A stretch of 64,000 nt of DNA from JADGRA01 sp052143535 (GTDB lineage: Bacteria; Myxococcota; Myxococcia; Myxococcales; Myxococcaceae), in assembly GCA_052143535.1 (NCBI GenBank), contig JBKQSS010000042.1, positions 45,424-109,423 on the forward strand, given 5' to 3'. Below, piece after piece: positions 35,717-43,080 of this stretch. Numbering within the stretch: position 1 is the first letter of the stretch; each line of letters opens with the position of its first letter. The position numbers and the translations under genes are program-made. The notes beneath the pieces are model-generated. The model saw nothing but the letters and a program-made list of their open reading frames with translations. It did not search any database and was not told where the DNA came from.

Positions 35717-36190
35717 CTAAGCCGGACTGCTCATGGTTCGCACCGGACCCAGGTACCCGTCGTACCAGTCCAGCGTCTCCTTGATGAGCTGCTGCCAGCG
35801 AGGAACCAGATGTCCCGCGTCGTAAATGAGCCGGCGCTTGTGTTGCTTGGGAGGTTTCCGGAGGAAAGAAGAGGGCCAAGCGCCCGTTGAGCATCAGCAC
35901 CGGAATGGTAATCCGCGGGAAAAAAGTGAACGGGTCCGCCTCAGGCAAGGGGCGGCCGAAGTCCAAGCTTGCGACAACCGGCGCGGCAACCTTGAGGCGC
36001 GACTCAACCGCTGGCAACAGACCGCCAAGCATTCCGCCGCAGCTCACGCCGGACGAGCCGAGTTGAGCCAACTCCATGTCGTCCCGGGGTCTCGACGTAG
36101 TCGACGTCCGGCCTACGTCCCGGGCCCAAGAGACGACGTAGCCCCGGTACGCAGCCGAGCCATTGGGCTCGTCGTCGTGCAGTTCGCTGC
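35717..36190 (-). pseudogene. Frameshifted alpha/beta-hydrolase remnant
   Basis: Pieces of one hydrolase can be read in shifting minus-strand frames. First is DDEPNGSAAYRGYVVSWARD, then a shifted VDYVET, then DDMELAQLGSSGVSCGGMLG with the nucleophile Ser in GVSCGG. Next is LDFGRPLPEADPFTFFPRI, VLMLNGRLALFFPPETSQ, and in another frame HKRRLIYDAGHLVPRW with the catalytic His, then IKETLDWYDGYLGPV to a stop at 35717. At least two or three frameshifts occur, and the Asp expected after LNGR is missing. Such domains are found at the end of bacterial Ser/Thr kinase-associated proteins; here no kinase domain remains. Confidence 0.7.
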
Positions 36191-36374
36191 TCCCCAAGGA
36201 CGTCTCGCGGCAAGGGGCCGGCGCCCAGCCACTTCTCATTTACTCTCGCCGGCACTGGCGGCCATCGGCCGCTGTACCAAAATCGCATGAAAACGGTGGC
36301 CGCTTGGGCCAATCGGCCCAGGCCGATGCCGACTATGAGGGGTCCGTAGGGTTTCTAAGACGAAAGCCGCCACG

Positions 36375-36608
36375 ATGGTCACGACGAAGACATGCCCCCG
36401 CTGTTGCAAGACAAAGCCGCTGGCCGCCTTCAGCACGGATCGGGGGACACGCCTGGGCGTCTCGACTTACTGCAAGGTCTGCTTGGGGCTGTACCGGGCG
36501 GTGTGGAAGGCGGCCAACCCCGAGAAGGTCAAGGAGAGCCAGCGCAAGTGGCGGATGAAAAACCGCGCTCGACACCGAGGCCAGCCTGTGGAAGGCGACC
36601 AGCCGTGA
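36375..36608 (+). CDS. Small CxxC/CxxC zinc-binding protein
   Basis: A 77-residue protein with paired cysteines at 7/10 and 33/36 (TCPRC and TYCKVC), the arrangement of a small zinc ribbon or treble clef. A basic helix WKAANPEKVKESQRKWRMKN follows. Proteins with KPL..FS..R....G.S..C..C.....R and NPEKVKE are common in phages and mobile DNA, often close to HNH endonucleases. It probably binds nucleic acid. It lies just outside the left attachment repeat, in a decayed stretch. The next small frame overlaps it by four bases. Confidence 0.6.
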   Translation: MVTTKTCPRCCKTKPLAAFSTDRGTRLGVSTYCKVCLGLYRAVWKAANPEKVKESQRKWRMKNRARHRGQPVEGDQP

Positions 36609-36781
36609 CCCCCTGGCGCGAGTTCGCCGCCTGCCTCCGCCGTGGCTACTGTCGCAGCACCGCTTCTCCGAGTGGCGCTGCAAGAAGCCAGCGGGTCCTG
36701 GTGCCGGAGGTGGGGTGCCGCCCTTGCTTCGTCCTCCGTCGCTGCGCTAAGCGGCAGGGGCTCTCTGCCGAAGCTGCCTAG
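36605..36781 (+). CDS. Possible small Cys-rich protein
   Basis: A 58-residue frame starts with GTG overlapping the preceding stop (GTGA) and ends at TAG 36779-36781. It reads MTPWREFAACLRRGYCRSTA at the start and later CRPCFVLRRCAKRQG, with five cysteines. The overlap and Cys content favour a real gene coupled to the zinc-ribbon protein. High-GC DNA gives many such frames and I know no relatives, so this stays tentative. Confidence 0.3.
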   Translation: MTPWREFAACLRRGYCRSTASPSGAARSQRVLVPEVGCRPCFVLRRCAKRQGLSAEAA

Positions 36782-36804
36782 TCAGCAGAGCTAACAGTAT
36801 CGGT

Positions 36805-36850
36805 ACCTTGCCCCTGTAGCTCAGCGGTAGAGCAACGGTTTCGTAAACCG
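36805..36850 (+). repeat. Left attachment repeat (attL) with 5' half of tRNA-Thr
   Basis: ACCTTG followed by 40 further bases is identical to the right-end copy apart from one extra G there. From 36810 it contains the acceptor 5' strand, D arm and whole anticodon arm with CGT, through AAACCG at 36850. After that the sequence is element DNA and cannot form the T arm or full acceptor stem, so this is a tRNA fragment. The extent of identity puts the strand exchange most probably in the anticodon arm, the usual place for tyrosine integrases. Confidence 0.88.
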
Positions 36851-36867
36851 ACACGTAAGTTCAGTCG

Positions 36868-36902
36868 CGGGGCAACGTCCCGAAGTTAGAGGCGTTGCCC
36901 CG
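36868..36902. terminator. Hairpin just inside attL
   Basis: CGGGGCAACG (36868-36877) pairs perfectly with CGTTGCCCCG (36893-36902) around a 15-base loop, and AGTCTTTC follows on the plus strand. It could terminate transcripts that start at the original chromosomal tRNA promoter and now run into the element. The T run is short, so termination efficiency is doubtful. Confidence 0.45.
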
Positions 36903-36923
36903 AGTCTTTCGGCAATGATGCGC

Positions 36924-36972
36924 CCGTACAGCCCGCAGGGGCGTCGCGTGGGCTGTATTTTTGGCTGTACGG
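36924..36972. repeat. Left array of GGCTGTACGG sites
   Basis: Three copies of one motif occur 74-122 bases inside attL. They are CCGTACAGCCC (36924-36934, inverted), GGGCTGTA (36950-36957, partial) and GGCTGTACGG (36963-36972). The right end has the same order and orientation. Such paired arrays near both att sites are the pattern of integrase arm-type binding sites; the role is inferred, the repeats are seen. Confidence 0.7.
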
Positions 36973-37265
36973 ATTAGAGCTTCCGGGCCCAGTCAAGAGC
37001 GTGCTGACGTAGCGCTTTTGTGTCTTGGGCGAGCACCCGTTTCGCGTTGACTTAAACTGGCGGCCCGCAGGGTCCAAGAGCAGCCGCGCACGAACCGCCA
37101 GAAGCTCGCAGCACACCCCCCGCAGACCGCGCCAGTCGCCCCAAGAACGACGAATAGGTTGCGGGGGGACTCGATGCCTTCCCGCGCGGCTGCGAGGCCA
37201 TGGCGGGGCGCCCACGCTGTGGAGCAGAGCGGGCCAGAAGAAGTCCTGCCCACTTGCTACAGGCC

Positions 37266-37619
37266 CTAAGCCTTGGCTGGCGCCTGAGGAAAGGTGAAGC
37301 CTCCGAGCTTCGGACCCGTCCCGGTTAGGATGCCCACGACGTCCTGCTCGGACAAGGCCTTCTCACAGTAGCCTGCGTACTTGGGCAAGGTGTCAGCGGT
37401 CTGGAGCGAATGGTTGAAGATGACCATAGGGGTGAGCACCCACGGCTCGGAGCCATCGGTCATCTCGTTGGTGAAGGTTAGCCAGCCGCGAATCTCGTGG
37501 AACGTCACCTTAGTGCCGTCCCAGGTGACGGCTTTGCACCCGGCATCGCCAATGGCGAGGGCCGACACCGTGTACTTACCACCGGGCTTGGGGACGACGG
37601 GCTTGCGGGACTTGGGCAT
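37266..37619 (-). CDS. Hypothetical protein of the element
   Basis: A 117-residue protein, MPKSRKPVVPKPGGKYTVSA at the start, with a basic Pro-rich N-terminus. A beta-rich part follows (KAVTWDGTKVTFHEIRGWLTF) and the end is GPKLGGFTFPQAPAKA. I do not recognise a family. It is in the same direction as the replication gene but separated by a strong hairpin at 37784-37826. It probably has its own promoter. Coding is supported by length, composition and lack of any competing frame. Confidence 0.55.
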   Translation of the reverse strand: MPKSRKPVVPKPGGKYTVSALAIGDAGCKAVTWDGTKVTFHEIRGWLTFTNEMTDGSEPWVLTPMVIFNHSLQTADTLPKYAGYCEKALSEQDVVGILTGTGPKLGGFTFPQAPAKA

Positions 37620-37783
37620 GGGACTTTGTCGTCATGGTACTCCGTGCCCCCGACCAGGACCTTCAGCACGGGAAGACGACGCGCCACATTGCGGGGAGGA
37701 CACGAGGGCCGCGACCGCCCCGCCGTCCCGGGCGCAAAAAAAGGGACCCCTTCCCGCAGTCAGAAAATGCCTAACCCAAGGTA

Positions 37784-37826
37784 CCACCACCACGTCCCCG
37801 CCTCTTAGCGGGGGGACGGGTGGTGG
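37784..37826 (-). terminator. Long hairpin behind the replication gene
   Basis: CCACCACC-CGTCCCC-type arms at 37784-37802 and 37810-37826 form a stem of about 17 bp with one or two bulged bases and a seven-base loop (37803-37809). It begins 71 bases beyond the stop of the leftward replication gene. On the minus strand the trailing sequence is only moderately T-rich. Another strong run of seven T residues occurs about 40 bases further on. The most likely job is to end the replication-gene transcript. Confidence 0.6.
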
Positions 37827-37897
37827 GTCAGGTAACCAGAAGTAGTCATCCCGACCCATCCCGGGAGGGGCTCCGGGACGGGTACGTGGTGGCCGAC

Positions 37898-40195
37898 TCA
37901 CGAAACTGCCTTCAAGGGACCGAACGCGAGCGAGATGAACTTCTTGTTTCCGTTCCCGCCTTCTTCGGTCAGCTTCTCTTGCTTGATGGCTTCCGCCAAA
38001 ACTGCGGAGGCGCCGTAGGGGCCGTTTTTTGGCAACCCGTCCTTCGCCACTTGCCAAGCCACTTTGGTGCCGCCTGCGGTCATGACGTTCGCCACTAGTA
38101 GGTCGATACCGGCCTTCATTCTCTTCTCGGCCTTGGCTTCCATTGCCCTGGCCTTCTGCTCGGCAGTAACCGTCTCGCGCTTGAGCGTGACCGACAGCAA
38201 CTTGCGAGAAGGGTGTTCAAGAACGCGGTCGAGGGTCACCACCTCGTTCAGCCACTGGGCATCGTCCTTCACCTTGACGGTGCGGAAGCCGTGAGGCAGC
38301 CATTCACCGGCAGGGCTGGTGACAATGTCGTCTGGGTTGAAGGTGACGATGAACGCCATGTCGAACGAAGCCGCAGAGACGCCTGAGCCGCGGAACCAGG
38401 ACAACGCGGGGTCCTCACCGCCATCCTTGTCCCACTTGCCTTTGGCTGTGTGAGCGAGGATGCCAATGCTGACGCCCGTGGCTGCCACGATGGCAATGAG
38501 GCGGTCGCGGACCTGGGCCATGTCACCGGCATCGTTCTCCACGCTGTCAGCGAGGAAGTTGCTCAGTGGGTCGAGGATGAGAACCTTGAGGCCCAGTTTC
38601 TTGACGGTGGCAATGAGGGCCTCCTGGTCTGCGGCGGCCTGGTCCTTGTTGGAGCCACCGAGCGTCAACGTCTGCTGGTGCAGGACGTGGAGATTCTTGC
38701 CCTTGATTCCGAGAGCACGCAGACGCTTCTTGAAGCCGGTGCGGGACGACTCAGGGGTGACGTAGCCAACAGGTGTGTCCTTCTCGATGAGAGGCTTGAC
38801 GAACATGCCGAGTGCCAGCCACGACTTGCCGGAGTTGGAGGCACCGCCAAGTGCCCAAACAGCACCGGCAGGAACCAGGTCAGGCAGCAACCATGGGTCT
38901 GGCTCATCTGGAAGCGCGAGAAAGTCATCGGCCGTGAGGAATGGCAGGGTGGTCGAGACTTTGTGGCGAGCCGCGCGCCACAGGTCGAGAGATGCTTGGG
39001 CGGCCTTGGTGGAAGCCCTGAAGACCCAGGAGTTATCCACGAGGATGTTGTTGTCCACATACTCCTTGCTGACGGGCTTGCCGTGCTGGAAGTGCTTGCC
39101 GCCGACGAAGGTGACGCCGTTGTAGGCCAGGTCGTGGGCAACCCAAACACGAAGGTCGATAGGTACAGGCTTGCCGTCCTTTTCCTTGGCTATGGGCGCG
39201 CAGACCCAAACGTGGTCTTGCGTCGAGGATGACGATTCGGGCGACGCAGGGGTGGCAGCGGCGGGTAAAACAGGCTCAGGAAGCGCCGTCACTTCCTGCA
39301 CCCACTTCTCTGCATCGGCCATCATCTGAGTGTTGATGGAAGACACGGGTTTGGCGTCTTCCTCTCCCCACTCCACGTCGTTCTCGTCAGCCCATTCCTT
39401 GACCATGGTGATACGGCTCTTGGCGGGATTCTCGGCGTAGTTGTCGCCGTCGTACTCGAAGCAGAAAACGTCGAGCATGTCGCCGGTGTACGTGCCGTCA
39501 CGGGCTCGCAAGCCGAAGCCGTCGGGATGTGATGCTCCTTTGCAGAACCAGCGTCCTTCGCTGAGGCGTCCAAAGCGGTCGCCATGTCCCGCTGGGCATT
39601 TCGTGGGCATGTCGCCGTCCATCTCTTCGTTGTACTGGTGGATGAGTGGCTCCACGTCGCAAGGGCCATGGGCTTCACGCTTGGCCTTGGCTTCGGCCTT
39701 CTTCTGTTCGGCCAGCCTGTTTTGCTCCTGGAAATACTTCACCAAGGGCTCTGGCAATGGAACTGGGGCGTCTAGGCCGTTGTCGTTGAAGGTGTATCCG
39801 GTGTCGTAGGGGCTGCGGATTCGGATTCCCTTCACTTCGACGCTTGGGTAGCCGGGCAGTGGACCGTCCTTGACGTACAGACCAGCGGGCAGCGCGTACC
39901 AGACGTGCATGCCGTTGTTCTTGGTGTTGGTCACCCAGGTGGGTTGCAGCTCCACTCCTTCGTCAAAGAGGAACGAAGCGAAGTTCTTCTTCCCGGATGG
40001 ATTGCCTGCGTGCTCGTCAATGTCGAAGCACATGAAGTGCTTGACGCCGAGATTCACCTCAACAGCACCAGCGATGCTGCTGTTGCAGGTCTGGCCCTCA
40101 AAGCGAGGGTCAGTGTCGTGCTTAAACTCTGGACTCCAGAATGGCCCACCCTTTTGGTACCGGTAGGCGTAAAGAAAGTCGGGGCGCTTGCTCAT
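37898..40195 (-). CDS. Primase-helicase replication protein (AEP primase plus RepA-like ATPase)
   Basis: A 765-residue protein starting MSKRPDFLYAYRYQKGGPFW, with GGGAGGG before the ATG. The N-terminal third has archaeo-eukaryotic primase features: FDIDEHAG (Asp58, Asp60) and TKNNGMHVWY with His97. A likely zinc site follows (CPAGH... WFCKGASH). The C-terminal half is a RecA-like ATPase: GGASNSGKSW (Lys near 457), LKVLILDPLSNFLADS, IGILAHTAKGKWDKDGGED and WFRGSGVSAASFDMAFIV, as in RepA/AAA_25 helicases. Together these allow priming and unwinding of the excised element. Its start overlaps the stop of a 38-residue gene (ATGA). Phages and integrative elements carry such fusions; plasmid origin is also possible. 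Confidence 0.82.
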   Translation of the reverse strand: MSKRPDFLYAYRYQKGGPFWSPEFKHDTDPRFEGQTCNSSIAGAVEVNLGVKHFMCFDIDEHAGNPSGKKNFASFLFDEGVELQPTWVTNTKNNGMHVWYALPAGLYVKDGPLPGYPSVEVKGIRIRSPYDTGYTFNDNGLDAPVPLPEPLVKYFQEQNRLAEQKKAEAKAKREAHGPCDVEPLIHQYNEEMDGDMPTKCPAGHGDRFGRLSEGRWFCKGASHPDGFGLRARDGTYTGDMLDVFCFEYDGDNYAENPAKSRITMVKEWADENDVEWGEEDAKPVSSINTQMMADAEKWVQEVTALPEPVLPAAATPASPESSSSTQDHVWVCAPIAKEKDGKPVPIDLRVWVAHDLAYNGVTFVGGKHFQHGKPVSKEYVDNNILVDNSWVFRASTKAAQASLDLWRAARHKVSTTLPFLTADDFLALPDEPDPWLLPDLVPAGAVWALGGASNSGKSWLALGMFVKPLIEKDTPVGYVTPESSRTGFKKRLRALGIKGKNLHVLHQQTLTLGGSNKDQAAADQEALIATVKKLGLKVLILDPLSNFLADSVENDAGDMAQVRDRLIAIVAATGVSIGILAHTAKGKWDKDGGEDPALSWFRGSGVSAASFDMAFIVTFNPDDIVTSPAGEWLPHGFRTVKVKDDAQWLNEVVTLDRVLEHPSRKLLSVTLKRETVTAEQKARAMEAKAEKRMKAGIDLLVANVMTAGGTKVAWQVAKDGLPKNGPYGASAVLAEAIKQEKLTEEGGNGNKKFISLAFGPLKAVS

Positions 40196-40308
40196 GACGC
40201 CCTCCCGAACAACTTCGCTTGGAGCAACTGGCCCGCCCCGGTCTTCGGGGGGCTCGACCCGCTCGTGCAGAACGCATCCAGGCCTTCTTCTTCGACGCCG
40301 TCCGTCAT
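40192..40308 (-). CDS. Tiny leader gene coupled to the replication protein
   Basis: A 38-residue frame, MTDGVEEEGLDAFCTSGSSP at the start, has a good GGAGA six bases before the ATG. It ends in a TGA overlapping the replication-protein start (ATGA). The arrangement suggests translational coupling. The sequence ends in a basic amphipathic stretch (QLLQAKLFGRAS). No family is recognised; it may be a small regulator or simply a leader that sets the expression level of the primase-helicase. It was too short to stand out, but the SD and overlap support it. Confidence 0.5.
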   Translation of the reverse strand: MTDGVEEEGLDAFCTSGSSPPKTGAGQLLQAKLFGRAS

Positions 40309-41224
40309 GACATTCTCCAATAAAGCTCCGGACACCTGCCCACTCGCTTGCAGTCGAGGGGCAGGGCCGAGGCGAAGCCAACCGAAATCGGTGGCTTCAA
40401 AGAATTGGTTCCTCTGCAAGTAACGCTGAATTTAACAGCAGCCTTCAGCTGGCGCTCGCGACCGGCGCCGCCGCCCGTAGAACTCGCGGAGCTTTGGGAC
40501 CAGCCGAAGCAGCACTGTGGGCTTTAGTTCTGAACTTAATTCGTCACTGCACTTTTAAGTTGAGGGGCCCCCCGGGGCGGGACGGCACGTGAAGCGCTCT
40601 CCAGGCTGTACTTTCGGGACCTCGGGCGCCGTTGAGGGCGTCCGCGAGGCTCGCTTCTTGGCCGTGAACGTAAACCTGCAGCAGCTGGACCTGGCGCACC
40701 GGCTTCTGCGCCTGAGCGGCTCACCGGTCATGACTTTGGGCGTCGTTGACTTAGAAGTCGCAGCTGTTCAGGCACCGATGGAGACTCGTGGCCACCGTCA
40801 GCCCACCGTTAACTTACGGGTTGGCTTCACCGCTTGTCGCAGCTGACGCGGAACTCCGCCCCGAGGTCCCGGCGCACCCCTGCCGTTCAGCGCCGAGTCT
40901 CTGGATAGGGCGCTCCTGCCACCGGGCAGGGTCCGCATGCGCCCGAATCTAAGGGTCAAGTACCTCGTAAAGGTGAGGGAAACGGCTGAGGGGCACTGTG
41001 CCCCTCGGGCCTCACTCCGTAGGCCAGCCCGGCCCGCTGGGAAACCAGGGGCCGGGGTGACCGCGAACCGTTGGCGTGCTGAATCCCCCTGCCCGCAGAC
41101 TGCGGCTCGATTGACCGGATGATTATCGACGAAGACGTGAGCCACTAAGACTTCCACAACAGCACTCGTCGGAGACGCCTTTTTCGGTCGCCCTCACCCA
41201 AGGGCGGTAGTGTGCCTGGCCTTC
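40309..41224. other. 900-base noncoding region upstream of the replication gene
   Basis: No convincing gene lies here. Two plus-strand frames (40589-40846 and 40937-41122) have no SD and no protein-like composition. A locally AT-richer segment occurs at 40528-40560 (CTTTAGTTCTGAACTTAATT and neighbours), a TTGACTTA box at 40747, and small inverted repeats. Lying directly upstream of a primase-helicase, this is the natural place for the element's replication origin and for the promoter of the leftward operon. I found no clear iterons. Confidence 0.35.
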
Positions 41225-41947
41225 ATGGAGCCCCAGAGTGCACCAGGCGCCTTCCTCATGGCCGAGTGGCGCTGGCTCGTGATGCTCAACTACGAGGTGG
41301 AGCGCGACCTCCTGCTGTCTCGCGTTCCACCGGGCACCGAGTTGGACAGCTGGAGCGGCCGACACTTTGTAAGCATCGTGGGCTTCCGGTTTCTCAACAC
41401 GCGACTGTTTGGCGTGGCGGTTCCCTTCCACCGCGACTTCGACGAGGTGAACTTACGCTTTTACGTGCGCCGTCGTGCACCGGATGGCTGGCGCCGCGGC
41501 GTTGCCTTTGTCCGTGAGTTCGTCCCCCGCGCTGCCTTGGCGGCGGTGGCCCGACTCGCCTACGGCGAGCCGTACACGGCCGTGCCTATGCGCCACAGCG
41601 TCGAGCCGGAGCTGGGCCACGTGCGCTACGAATGGCTCTACGAAGGACAGTGGTGCGCCCTTGAGACGTCCTTCGGTGGCGAGGCCCGGCTGCCGGACGA
41701 AGGCAGCCTCGAAGCCTTTCTGGTCGAGCACTACTGGGGGTACACCTCCCGGCGCGGTGGTTCCAGCGAGTACCGAGTCGAGCACCCACCGTGGAAACTC
41801 TGGGCGGCCACGGCGGCCTCTCTGAAGTGCGACGTGGCGTCCCTGTACGGCTGCGAGTTCGTTGCGCCACTGTCGGGAAGCCCCGCAACGGCGTTCGTCG
41901 CCGACGGCTCGGAAGTGACGGTGCGCGGAGGTGTCCGGGTGGCGTAA
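41225..41947 (+). CDS. DUF2071 (YqjF-like) protein
   Basis: A 240-residue protein of the DUF2071 family, distant relatives of the acetoacetate decarboxylase fold. Recognisable are MAEWRWLVMLNYEVERDLLL, VPPGTELDSWSGRHFVSIVG, PFHRDFDEVNLRFYVRR, GVAFVREFVPRAALAAVARL and later YEWLYEGQW. The biochemical role of the family is unknown. The ATG at 41225 is chosen; a GTG at 41210 is also in frame. The first strongly conserved residue is at about 12-17, so both would work. It is cargo of the element, isolated from other metabolic genes. Confidence 0.8.
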   Translation: MEPQSAPGAFLMAEWRWLVMLNYEVERDLLLSRVPPGTELDSWSGRHFVSIVGFRFLNTRLFGVAVPFHRDFDEVNLRFYVRRRAPDGWRRGVAFVREFVPRAALAAVARLAYGEPYTAVPMRHSVEPELGHVRYEWLYEGQWCALETSFGGEARLPDEGSLEAFLVEHYWGYTSRRGGSSEYRVEHPPWKLWAATAASLKCDVASLYGCEFVAPLSGSPATAFVADGSEVTVRGGVRVA

Positions 41948-41962
41948 GGGCGGGTACCCGGA

Positions 41963-41991
41963 TTTCAGGAGCCGCTGCGTCGGCCGCCGCG
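41963..41991 (+). repeat. 29-bp direct repeat, copy 1
   Basis: TTTCAGGAGCCGCTGCGTCG followed by GCCGCCGCG. It recurs at 42928-42956 with one base changed (CTGCG to CAGCG). The two copies, 965 bases apart in the same orientation, bracket the gene at 42213-42893. Each lies about 15-35 bases after a stop codon. They may be scars of insertion, recombination sites or 3'-end elements. Confidence 0.7.
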
Positions 41992-42212
41992 GTTGGCTTG
42001 TATCTCACGGGAACAGCCGAGGGCGAGAAGGCCGGACCTCCCAGTTCGACCCGGTGAGCGAATGTAGGCTTGGCCGAGTCCAAGCTGGCTGAGGTGACGC
42101 CGGCTCTTAGAAAAGATGATGGGCGTTTTCGAGAACGGGTCCGACAGCGGCCCCCTTTTTAGTCGGCAAGAACGCAGCAAGAATGGGTCGCATCCTGCCG
42201 GAGAGACTCATC

Positions 42213-42893
42213 GTGAAGACGGTTTTGTGCCTTTTGCTCGCCGCCGTTGCGCCGTCGATTGCCCAGTCAGCCTTTGCCGACGAACCGGCCACGACTGACG
42301 CCCAACCCCAGGCCCCGGGCACGGACGACGCTGTGCGTGCCGCCGAAGCCAAGCGCGCGGAGGACATGGTCCGAGAAATGGAAGCGAAGAAGGCGCAAGA
42401 AAAGGCCCGCGCCGCTCAGAAACAGGAGGACGCCGACAACAAGGCGGTCCTCGCTGGCAAGGCCACACCCAAGCAGTTAGCTCGTGTGAAAGCTCGAATC
42501 ACGCAGAAGGAGGCGGAGGAAGCTGCCGCCAAGGCACAGAAGGAAGCCGACGAAGCCGCCGCTGCCAGGGCGAAGGAGGAGGCCGCGGCCGCCGCTAAGG
42601 CAAAGTGGGAAGCCGATGAGGCCGCGGCTGCCGCAGCCCGAGAAAAGATGTACGCCAAAATCAGGGAGCAGTCAGAGGCAGATGAGCGCGAAGCAGAGCA
42701 ACAAGCTGAACGCCAACGCCGGGCCAATGCCGCGGCCGCGCAGCAGGGTTTCAACCAGGTCCAGTTCCCCCTTAGTTGCACGGGCATGGGCGGCCACGTA
42801 ACCCAGAGGTACTTCATCGGGAACGACGGGCAGCAACACCAGCTCCTGCAGTGCATCGTCAATGGCAGGGTGCTGGACAGCTTGACGCTGTAG
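42213..42893 (+). CDS. Exported Ala/Glu/Lys-rich coiled-coil protein
   Basis: A 226-residue protein whose GTG at 42213 follows GGAGAG and starts a signal peptide (MKTVLCLLLAAVAPSIAQSA, cleavage near FADEP). Residues 40-175 are an almost uninterrupted charged coiled coil with AEAKRAEDMVREMEAKKAQE and repeats of EEAAAKAQKEADEAAAARA type. A short C-terminal domain has two cysteines (SCTGMGGHVTQRYFIGNDGQ and LLQCIVNGRVLDSLTL) that could pair. An ATG 30 bases upstream would give a longer, poorer signal. The function is unknown, and TolA-like periplasmic spacers look similar by composition only. 29-bp repeats flank the gene. Confidence 0.7.
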   Translation: MKTVLCLLLAAVAPSIAQSAFADEPATTDAQPQAPGTDDAVRAAEAKRAEDMVREMEAKKAQEKARAAQKQEDADNKAVLAGKATPKQLARVKARITQKEAEEAAAKAQKEADEAAAARAKEEAAAAAKAKWEADEAAAAAAREKMYAKIREQSEADEREAEQQAERQRRANAAAAQQGFNQVQFPLSCTGMGGHVTQRYFIGNDGQQHQLLQCIVNGRVLDSLTL

Positions 42894-42927
42894 GGCCGAC
42901 ATCGCCCACCACGACCGCCCCGAGTGT

Positions 42928-42956
42928 TTTCAGGAGCCGCAGCGTCGGCCGCCGCG
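42928..42956 (+). repeat. 29-bp direct repeat, copy 2
   Basis: TTTCAGGAGCCGCAGCGTCG followed by GCCGCCGCG, 28 of 29 bases equal to the copy at 41963-41991. It lies 34 bases after the stop of the coiled-coil gene. The segment between copies is therefore about 936 bases and holds a single gene. Confidence 0.7.
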
Positions 42957-43080
42957 CGTGGGCATTCAGCGACCGCAGTACCAGTCAGCGGCAATCCGTC
43001 GATGGCTGACGTCAGCGTCTCCGTCACGCTGTCCGGGCAATTTGTGAGCATGGGCCGGACGGCTAACGGTCGCAACCGTC

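Noticed and set aside
36810..36882. Second functional tRNA-Thr at the left end
   Set aside because: Only the 5' 41 nucleotides match. The following sequence cannot form a T arm and pairs with just five bases of the acceptor, so it is an attachment-site fragment.
40589..41122. Two small plus-strand frames in the origin region
   Set aside because: No SD, unlikely composition and no similarity to known proteins; treated as noncoding.
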